11,448 bases of DNA from an uncultured Prevotella sp. (GTDB lineage Bacteria; Bacteroidota; Bacteroidia; Bacteroidales; Bacteroidaceae), in contig CALZAP010000018.1 in assembly GCA_945614335.1 (NCBI GenBank), forward strand, positions 1 through 11,448, read 5' to 3'. Position numbers and translations under genes: made by a program. Positions 6,993-11,448 of this stretch are shown here, piece by piece (the stretch's first letter is position 1; each line of letters opens with the position of its first letter). The notes under the pieces are model-generated. The model was not told the DNA's origin, made no database searches, and worked only from the letters and a program-made list of their open reading frames with translations.

Positions 6993-8384
6993 TCACCTTT
7001 TCTTCTGATACATGGCTCCGTCATCCTTTATCAGCCCCTGTTTCTTCCAGTTTTTCAGCATGCTGCGAACTCTTTCGATCGTCGGGTCCTCACCATTGTT
7101 CATCTTACACTGCTGTACAAGCTGCTCCTTTGAGAACACCTGTGGCAGACATTCGTAAATAGTGTCGTTTTTGGTGCGATACTTCCTTTCCTCTGTCACC
7201 CTGTAGTTCTTGTCCTCATAGTTAGCCTTCAGTTTATCTCCGAAATAAAGCATGTCCATATCCAGTATATAGTCAGCAATATTATCATAAGCCTTAAGCA
7301 TAGCCGGAGTCTGCTCGTCCACTATCAGTTTCGCCGTGATGTCAGGATTTTCGGCCAGCACTTTTTCCGCCCCTTCATAGCCATTCTCCTTTATCAGCCT
7401 CTCAGCCACCTTGAAGAGCATGAGGCATACAGTCATTCTGTAAGCGGTCACATGGTCTCTCAGTCTGCATCTTGCAAGCACGTCGTTTCCGTCCTTGGCA
7501 GCCTGTAGGCAAATGTTGTTAGCCCACTTGATGCTTCTCGCCTCCAGCAGAGGCAGCACCATCGTGCCCTTCATCATGCCTATCAGATGAGCCACCTCAT
7601 GTATCTTTTCTTTCTCTTCGTCAGAAAACGGCCTGTCGTCTGTATACATGTCATACGTATTGTCATGCATTTTCGCAATAGCAGTTCTCGACAGCAGTCC
7701 GTTGGTGGTGTTCGACATCAGCTTATATAGCGACTCCGGCTGCCCGCACATTATCACCGTCCACTGCAGGCTTCTTATGTGTACGTTAGCCGCCTCCAAG
7801 CTTTTTGCTTCTCGCTCATAAGTGCTTCCATCGTAAGATAGCCTCAACATTGTAGAGAATTCGTTCGTACCCGTCTTTCCCCATTTTGTCAGCGGAATGT
7901 CTATCTCAGGCGTAAACGAGATGGCACGTTTACCGTCTACGTCCTCCAGTCGCTCGGCGAGGTTGGCCACTGTGGTGTTAAGAGTCTGCACCCTCAGCGG
8001 AAACCTCGGTTTGTCCTTCTGCTTCTTGGCGTTGCGGTCGCGTTTAGCCTCCATTCTCCATTTCTTTTCCTCCTCCACAATCCTCCATTTGTCTTCTATC
8101 AGTTCGAAGCCTATCTCATTGAAAATCTCGTCCATCTGACTCTTTTTCGAAGCGGCTTCACCGATATTTGCCACAATTTGGTTAAGGGGTTGAACCCTGT
8201 TGTGTATCAGCACATTAACATCTGTTGCCACACCGCTTGTAGTGCCTGTGATGGTAAACAGAGCAGGCATCTCGTTTTGAGGTCCCACATGGTCAAGACA
8301 TTCTCTGGCGCCCTGACCGCGTGCCTGACGGGGTATTCTGACCACCCCGTCTGGCCATTTTGCGTCATTCTTTACTTTTGCCAT
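6993..8384 (-). CDS. DUF3987-like helicase/primase-associated protein with altered P-loop
   Basis: A 463-residue protein encoded just upstream of the primase. GEAASKKS at 75-82 occupies the place of a Walker A motif (GxxxxGKS) but has Lys instead of the last Gly. SFTPEID at 156-162 looks like the Walker B-type FETE-D segment of DUF3987 proteins, and the stretch 175-245 (MLRLSYDGS, QWTVIMCGQPESLY, GLLSRTAIAKM) matches my recollection of that family. The last 50 residues (SKEQLVQQ...VRSMLKNWKKQGLI) look like a winged helix. DUF3987 proteins are usually found with primases in mobile elements and are thought to act as a helicase or ATPase in replication. The start is fixed by a strong Shine-Dalgarno site and overlaps the end of the 123-aa gene by 13 bp. 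The family assignment is moderately certain and ATPase activity is doubtful. Confidence 0.65.
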   Translation of the reverse strand: MAKVKNDAKWPDGVVRIPRQARGQGARECLDHVGPQNEMPALFTITGTTSGVATDVNVLIHNRVQPLNQIVANIGEAASKKSQMDEIFNEIGFELIEDKWRIVEEEKKWRMEAKRDRNAKKQKDKPRFPLRVQTLNTTVANLAERLEDVDGKRAISFTPEIDIPLTKWGKTGTNEFSTMLRLSYDGSTYEREAKSLEAANVHIRSLQWTVIMCGQPESLYKLMSNTTNGLLSRTAIAKMHDNTYDMYTDDRPFSDEEKEKIHEVAHLIGMMKGTMVLPLLEARSIKWANNICLQAAKDGNDVLARCRLRDHVTAYRMTVCLMLFKVAERLIKENGYEGAEKVLAENPDITAKLIVDEQTPAMLKAYDNIADYILDMDMLYFGDKLKANYEDKNYRVTEERKYRTKNDTIYECLPQVFSKEQLVQQCKMNNGEDPTIERVRSMLKNWKKQGLIKDDGAMYQKKR

Positions 8385-8743
8385 GGTCTGAATCCTCCTT
8401 CTATAGCCTCCTGAGCCTCTTTGCTCATCACGTTAGCCACGTTTAGCCCCTCGTGCTTAAACACCTTCAGCGTAAGCAGGTAAGCCCCGTCCTTTGTGGC
8501 CGAGAGTCGTCCGTGTGCCACCTTTTTCAGCAGCACGCCTCTTCGCCTTTTTACAGGTGGCAGAGGCGAAAAATCAAACGTTCCGTCTCTCATCATCTGT
8601 CCCTTGCCCGATACCACAAACGGTTCCACCAAGCCCGGTATCGGGTCGTTAGGGCAGAACATTAAATACTTGTTGATGTTCACATGAATAGTACCATCAA
8701 CCTGCATATCATCGCAGCCGTTAATATTAATATTTTTGTTCAT
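8372..8743 (-). CDS. Unrecognised 123-residue protein
   Basis: The frame starts after an AT-rich leader with a run of eight T's before the ATG and ends inside the start region of the DUF3987-like gene, a 13-bp overlap that implies translational coupling. The protein has an N-terminal beta-rich half (DGTIHVNINKYLMF), a basic patch PVKRRRGVLLKK near 63-74, and a C-terminal part GAYLLTLKVFKHEGL. The basic patch and its neighbours suggest a nucleic-acid-associated role, which is inference. No known motif is visible. Confidence 0.75.
   Translation of the reverse strand: MNKNININGCDDMQVDGTIHVNINKYLMFCPNDPIPGLVEPFVVSGKGQMMRDGTFDFSPLPPVKRRRGVLLKKVAHGRLSATKDGAYLLTLKVFKHEGLNVANVMSKEAQEAIEGGFRPWQK
8394..8400 (-). 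promoter_or_regulatory. Strong Shine-Dalgarno site of the DUF3987-like gene
   Basis: The minus strand reads AAGGAGG nine nt before the ATG at 8384. It lies within the last codons of the 123-aa gene (Glu-Gly-Gly) and decides the start of the downstream gene. Its strength is unusual for this genome. Confidence 0.75.
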
Positions 8744-8755
8744 AAAAAAAATTGA

Positions 8756-8958
8756 TTAATTTATTATTATTCTCTTCACCTCTTGTCGGTTTCTCTTCAG
8801 GCTCACATGCACCCACACTTTCCCGTGCAGAGGTGTCTCATGTTCTCTATAGCCTCAGCGTCAGGCATGTTGTCTATGCCCAAACGCTGCGCCGTGGAGG
8901 AGCGAACAAACTCCGCCAACGCGAAGTGTTCGCTCAGTTTTGTCGTAAGGCTATTCAT
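8756..8958 (-). pseudogene. Decayed second copy of the M15 peptidase gene (internal deletion)
   Basis: The first 45 codons, starting MNSLTTKLSEHF, match the start of the intact M15 peptidase at 9883 (39 of 45 residues identical). Right after ...HLCT the sequence jumps, in another frame, to KVWVHVSLKRNR, which matches residues 122-133 of the intact protein. A net 226 bp are missing, so the frame is broken and reading stops at 8803-8805 after 51 codons. The zinc ligands corresponding to H82 and D89 are lost. In the matching 45 codons I count 11 silent and 6 amino-acid-changing codon differences, so the copy evolved as a functional gene before the deletion. It begins at the end of the remnant of the neighbouring gene, exactly as in the intact pair. 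Confidence 0.85.
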
Positions 8959-9056
8959 GGTTTGGATAGTTTACTTCGTCCAATTTCTTCACGGCGTTCT
9001 TTCCTCCCTCTCTGCTGCTTTTTAGGAGCAGCCGAACCTTTCGAATTCTTCTTCAT
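8951..9056 (-). pseudogene. Decayed second copy of the 131-aa gene (internal deletion)
   Basis: From the ATG at 9056 the frame reads MKKNSKGSAAPKKQQ, matching the start MKKTKKNLNGSAAPEKQQ of the intact 131-aa protein at 10271. After about 22-25 codons the homology resumes in another frame with LDEVNYPNHE and TAG at 8951-8953, matching the intact C-terminus LDELNFQSYE. A net 290 bp are missing, so the original frame now ends early at 8955-8957 after 33 codons. The stop/start overlap with the following M15 copy (ATGAATAG) is preserved. The leader (ACAGAAAATTATG) is identical to that of the DUF3127 gene just upstream. Confidence 0.8.
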
Positions 9057-9075
9057 AATTTTCTGTTTTTTTAAA

Positions 9076-9369
9076 TTAAACTGTTTCTATTTTTACACCC
9101 CATCCGTTCAGTTCCTGAGTCGCCATGTCTCTGCCGTCCCTGGTTCTAAACTCCCTTACTCTCGCCGACCAGTGGCAAGTCACGGTGTCACCTTCTTTTA
9201 TAGTGTCCACCATGTTCACCCTGTCTCCTGTGAATCTTACGAGATATTGGTTAGGATACTGAACTCTTTCGTCTTTTTCCTCCAGTATCACCTCTCTCGA
9301 TTTCCACTCGCCTCTTCCCGACACTCCCGTCTGCAGAGGCATGATTTTCTTTACTTTTAAGTTGTCCAT
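9076..9369 (-). CDS. DUF3127 OB-fold protein, probable single-stranded-DNA-binding type
   Basis: A 97-residue protein with the DUF3127 layout: KVKKIMPLQTGVSGRGEWKS at the start, then EVILEE, YPNQYLVRFTGDRVN, IKEGDTVTCHWSARVREF, and a final NGWGVKIE strand. This family is largely confined to Bacteroidota and has an OB fold suggestive of nucleic-acid binding. A role as ssDNA-binding partner of the primase and DUF3987-like protein fits the context and is inferred. An earlier in-frame ATG at 9393 would add eight residues; I prefer 9369 because ACAGAAAATTATG precedes it and the same leader precedes the next gene copy at 9056. The gene is separated from the M15 gene by a purine-rich repeat tract. 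Confidence 0.8.
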   Translation of the reverse strand: MDNLKVKKIMPLQTGVSGRGEWKSREVILEEKDERVQYPNQYLVRFTGDRVNMVDTIKEGDTVTCHWSARVREFRTRDGRDMATQELNGWGVKIETV

Positions 9370-9398
9370 AATTTTCTGTTTTAATAAATTCAAATTTC

Positions 9399-9475
9399 AC
9401 ATTCCTCATTCCTCACTCCTCCCTCCTCACTCCTCCCTCCTCACTCCTCTCTCCTCACTCCTCTCTCCTCACTTT
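9399..9475. repeat. Heptanucleotide tandem repeat, 14-bp higher-order period
   Basis: About eleven consecutive 7-bp units fill this stretch. On the plus strand TCACTCC alternates first with TCCCTCC (two times) and then TCTCTCC (two times), flanked by degenerate TCATTCC and TCACTTT. On the minus strand it is almost pure purine (GGAGTGA/GGAGGGA/GGAGAGA). It starts inside the last codons of the M15 gene, supplies its stop codon (9455-9457) and fills most of the gap before the DUF3127 gene. Such tracts change length by replication slippage. Confidence 0.85.
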
Positions 9476-9883
9476 CACCTGCATCCTGTTTCTTTTCAGA
9501 CTCACATGCACCCACACCTTCTTGCCTTTCTTTTCCAGTATGAGCTGGTCAAATTCCAGGAAGTCCATCATCCACCTTATCCATTCCCGCGCCTGCTTTT
9601 CCGATTCCACCATCAGGTCAGCCGCCTCGCCTCTAAGGTGTTGGGATTGTTTCACACCTCCCACAGCCTCGTTCAGCCTCTTCGACCTGAAGCCCGACGT
9701 TATCACCACCGGCTGGCCCAGATGCTCCCTCAGGGGCTCCAGAACCTTCGTGCAGAGGTTTCTCATGTTTTCGATGGCCTCAGCGTCAGGCGTGTTGTCG
9801 ATGCCCATGCGCTGCGCTGTGGAAGAGCGAACAAACTCTCCCAGAGAGAAATGTTCGCTCAGTTTAGTCGATAGGCTATTCAT
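9455..9883 (-). CDS. M15-family peptidase (D-Ala-D-Ala carboxypeptidase / endolysin-like)
   Basis: A 142-residue zinc peptidase of the Peptidase_M15 type that cuts peptidoglycan stem peptides. The core motifs are SGFRSKRLNEAVGG (63-76), SQHLRGEAADL with ligands H82 and D89, and WVHVSL with H126 as the third ligand. The N-terminal segment LSEHFSLGEFVRSSTA is typical of the phage-type subgroup in Bacteroidota. There is no signal peptide, so it needs lysis or another exit route to reach the wall, as phage endolysins do. The ATG overlaps the stop of the 131-aa gene by 8 bp, so the two are coupled. The last codons (VRREE, stop) come from the tandem repeat, which may have replaced an older C-terminus. 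A broken second copy lies at 8756-8958. Confidence 0.88.
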   Translation of the reverse strand: MNSLSTKLSEHFSLGEFVRSSTAQRMGIDNTPDAEAIENMRNLCTKVLEPLREHLGQPVVITSGFRSKRLNEAVGGVKQSQHLRGEAADLMVESEKQAREWIRWMMDFLEFDQLILEKKGKKVWVHVSLKRNRMQVKVRREE

Positions 9884-10271
9884 AGCTTTGAAAGTTTAGT
9901 TCGTCAAGCCAATAGGCAGTCACGAGCCAGAGGTCTTTGCCCATAGCCTTCACGCTTACGGTAGCCTCAACGGCATTCTCGAGCAGTTTCAGTCTCTTGA
10001 AGTTCACGAAGTCCTCGTTCTCCACGAGCATCGCCGCTCCCACGAGCGAGTCGCTGTTGTTCACACACCACTCCATTTTGTCCACCTTCACGCCGCCGAA
10101 AATCCTTTCCACGGCCTCTACCACGTCGTCCTCACATTTCACCTTCCCATAGCTGCGCTCCACCACCGATTCCGGCATACCCTTCACGTCGTGGCACTCA
10201 TACGGGTCTTTTCTCACTTGCTGCTTTTCAGGTGCAGCCGAACCATTCAAGTTTTTCTTTGTCTTTTTCAT
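9876..10271 (-). CDS. Unrecognised 131-residue protein, partner of the M15 gene
   Basis: The N-terminus is lysine-rich and probably disordered (MKKTKKNLNGSAAPEKQQVRK). The body has alternating acidic and hydrophobic segments (VVEAVERIFGGVKVDKMEW, LLENAVEATVSVKAMGKDLW) and ends WLDELNFQSYE. No catalytic motif, signal peptide or membrane segment is seen and I do not recognise the family. Its stop overlaps the start of the M15 gene, and the same pair arrangement survives in the decayed copy at 8756-9056, so the two genes form an old unit. A role as inhibitor, chaperone or regulator of the peptidase is possible but is only inference. Confidence 0.78.
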   Translation of the reverse strand: MKKTKKNLNGSAAPEKQQVRKDPYECHDVKGMPESVVERSYGKVKCEDDVVEAVERIFGGVKVDKMEWCVNNSDSLVGAAMLVENEDFVNFKRLKLLENAVEATVSVKAMGKDLWLVTAYWLDELNFQSYE

Positions 10272-10292
10272 AATGAATTAAAATTTAAAATG

Positions 10293-10586
10293 TTAAACAT
10301 TATCATTGAGAATTTGCTCTTCCATTCTTAAAAAGAATCCGAGCATTGCATTTTTCACGAGCTTCAAGTCCTTAGGTATCAAACGGAGAGCATCCTTCAT
10401 CAACACTAAGGCAAGAGCCTCATCGTCCTGCAGTTCCGACCTCAGGCTTCTAAGAAATCCCTCGATGTCTTTAGCAAGACTTTCACTCACATGCGGAGCC
10501 AACGACTCCACATAACTTTCCGCCTTTACCGTAAGAGGATATTCATCTCTCTTCGGAAGGCAACCATTCTTCATTTCTGTATCCAT
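10293..10586 (-). CDS. Unrecognised 97-residue helical protein, first gene of the cassette
   Basis: A charged, leucine-rich, mostly helical protein (KDIEGFLRSLRSEL, ALALVLMKDALRLIPKDLKLVKNAML) with no motif I recognise. It is the most upstream gene of the minus-strand cassette and ends 21 bp before the 131-aa gene. Upstream, TACATTTA on the minus strand (10608-10601) matches TAnnTTTG at all but the last base and could be its -7 element, but no good -33 element stands at the right distance. Confidence 0.7.
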   Translation of the reverse strand: MDTEMKNGCLPKRDEYPLTVKAESYVESLAPHVSESLAKDIEGFLRSLRSELQDDEALALVLMKDALRLIPKDLKLVKNAMLGFFLRMEEQILNDNV

Positions 10587-10705
10587 GATTATACCTATAT
10601 TAAATGTATCAATAAGTCAAAGAGCAATTCGGAAAACCACCTTAGCCGAAGCCTTGATTGATTTTTCGATTGCGAAATTAATGGTTTTTCCTCACATAGG
10701 ATGGC

Positions 10706-10745
10706 AAAAAAAAAGCAGATAGCCCCTCTGTTAGGAACTATCTGC
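10706..10745 (-). terminator. Intrinsic terminator of the 10803-11448 gene
   Basis: On the minus strand GCAGATAG (10745-10738) pairs with CTATCTGC (10722-10715), an 8-bp perfect stem with a 15-nt loop, followed by nine T's (10714-10706). It lies 57 nt after the stop of the minus-strand gene at 10803 and should isolate that gene from the cassette downstream. The 10587-10802 gap otherwise holds only the repeats listed below and a weak promoter-like site; I see no gene in it. Confidence 0.85.
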
Positions 10746-10779
10746 ATTCTGTTAGGAGAAACCTATATGTCTGTTAGAA
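10727..10779. repeat. Three TCTGTTAGGA-like direct repeats, about 21 bp apart
   Basis: TCTGTTAGGA occurs at 10727-10736 and 10748-10757, and TCTGTTAGAA at 10770-10779, with steps of 21 and 22 bp. The first copy is in the loop of the terminator. Regular two-turn spacing is typical of iterons or multi-site protein binding, but nothing here shows which protein would bind. Confidence 0.7.
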
Positions 10780-10802
10780 ATGAAAATTAGGAGTACTCGA
10801 AT

Positions 10803-11448
10803 TTATGAATGTTTTTTCAATATCTGTCTCAATTTCTCAGCTGTCATATACATTTTATCAAAAATCCTTCCGTTTTCTAATTCATTATAATGGTTATTGC
10901 CTTTTCTGCTCTTGTCTTTACCACTCTCTATATATTCCTTGTATTTCAGTTCTGACCATTGCGCACTTGTTGTCACTACAAAGTAGTTAGAGGCACATTG
11001 ACTTAGGTTTGATTCTGAAATTAAATCAAAGGCTTTTACAAACTTCATAAACCATCTCATAAAAGTGCTGAAACGCACATTATTTATTCTCTTGTCAAAG
11101 GCGAGAGCATGATGCAGGCAACACCACCTTATCCCAAAAGCCTTGCCACTATCACCCATATAGTCAATAATGTCAGGCCATGCAGCAAGCAATCTGTATT
11201 CGCTATAAGGCTTTATGAATTGCACTTTTTTAGCAAGAAGACTATCTTGTCCTATACGAATGATATTCTTTTCAAAATGCATTTTTTGCTCTTTTATGTG
11301 GTCTATAATGGCAACATGCCTAAAGTAACGTTGTATTACACTATCATCTTTCAAATCTCTTGACACAAAATATTTACATGTTTCAAGAGCGCTATCGCTA
11401 TACGATGTCCAGACTTCCTCCAAGTCGTTGTCTTCATGTATTCTATTC
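10803..11448 (-). CDS. Unrecognised protein, partial (5' end beyond the right edge)
   Basis: The frame is open from the right edge (reading ...NRIHEDNDLEEVW) to the stop at 10803. The only in-window candidate for a start is a TTG at 11423, so the true start is probably outside; at least 214 residues are visible. It is rich in aromatic and basic residues (IRWCCLHHALAFDKR, FSTFMRWFMKFVKAF), with a lysine-rich, probably flexible tail (GKDKSRKGNNHYNELENGRIFDKM) and a C-terminal helix ending LRQILKKHS. No motif, signal peptide or family is recognised. The region is more AT-rich than the neighbouring cassette. A strong terminator follows, so it belongs to a separate transcription unit. Confidence 0.65.
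   Translation of the reverse strand, partial: NRIHEDNDLEEVWTSYSDSALETCKYFVSRDLKDDSVIQRYFRHVAIIDHIKEQKMHFEKNIIRIGQDSLLAKKVQFIKPYSEYRLLAAWPDIIDYMGDSGKAFGIRWCCLHHALAFDKRINNVRFSTFMRWFMKFVKAFDLISESNLSQCASNYFVVTTSAQWSELKYKEYIESGKDKSRKGNNHYNELENGRIFDKMYMTAEKLRQILKKHS

Noticed and set aside
9370..9393. Upstream ATG at 9393 as the start of the DUF3127 gene
   Set aside because: The eight extra residues do not fit the family start, and the leader shared with the gene copy at 9056 favours the ATG at 9369.
9399..9475. CRISPR-like array
   Set aside because: The units are 7 bp with no spacers; it is a simple tandem repeat.
8752..9874. Plus-strand frames of 202 and 177 residues (8752-9360, 9341-9874)
   Set aside because: They lie opposite the DUF3127, M15 and remnant genes, whose protein motifs are clear, and their translations are low-complexity.
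10587..10640. E. coli-like -35/-10 promoter (TTGACT ... TATAAT) before the 97-aa gene
   Set aside because: The spacing is 21 bp and TATAAT ends within a few bases of the ATG; this does not fit either an E. coli or a Bacteroidota promoter.
10791..10798. GAGTACTC palindrome
   Set aside because: An isolated 8-bp palindrome with no second copy or context; expected by chance.
11421..11423. TTG at 11423 as the true start of the rightmost gene
   Set aside because: The frame stays open to the window edge with protein-like sequence and no ribosome site precedes the TTG, so the gene is treated as partial.

Overview
The window looks like chromosomal DNA from a member of the Bacteroidota, most likely order Bacteroidales (Prevotella- or Bacteroides-like). 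The pointers are a DUF3127 protein (a family I know from this phylum), a TTTG/TAnnTTTG-type promoter before the HEFGH gene, AT-rich leaders mostly without Shine-Dalgarno sites, and a ClpB with the long middle domain usual there. The species cannot be fixed from the sequence alone.

Left part (1-2442, plus strand): a tightly packed operon. The tail of an unrecognised gene overlaps a beta-CASP/RNase J-like metallo-beta-lactamase-fold protein by ATGA. A calcineurin-like metallophosphoesterase and a 159-residue protein of unknown function follow with gaps of 2-3 bp. The operon ends at two tandem, nearly identical hairpins whose stems differ by a compensating base-pair change. Directly after them lies a 33-codon tail that looks like the C-terminus of a lost ATPase gene.

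Middle (2782-6040, plus strand): a Bacteroidota-type promoter drives a small HEFGH zinc-metallopeptidase-like gene. Next is clpB, the AAA+ disaggregase. In front of clpB are two copies of a TGCCA-N3-TGACA palindrome, 21 bp apart, and a -24/-12 (sigma-54-like) promoter candidate. The first palindrome supplies the last codons and the stop of the metallopeptidase gene.

Right part (10586 to 6027, minus strand): a compact cassette of replication-type and accessory genes. In transcription order it holds a 97-aa unknown, a 131-aa unknown, an M15 (D-Ala-D-Ala carboxypeptidase/endolysin-like) peptidase, a DUF3127 OB-fold protein, decayed copies of the 131-aa and M15 genes, a 123-aa unknown, a DUF3987-like helicase/primase-associated protein with an altered P-loop, and a CHC2/Toprim primase. 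The primase meets clpB tail to tail with a 14-bp overlap. The set resembles a replication and lysis module of a phage, satellite or integrated element, but there is no integrase, terminase or capsid gene in view, so that origin is inference. A 7/14-bp purine-rich tandem repeat separates the M15 and DUF3127 genes.

Far right (10803-11448, minus strand): an AT-rich unknown gene that runs off the window. It is followed by three TCTGTTAGGA-like repeats spaced about 21 bp and a strong intrinsic terminator, which isolates it from the cassette.
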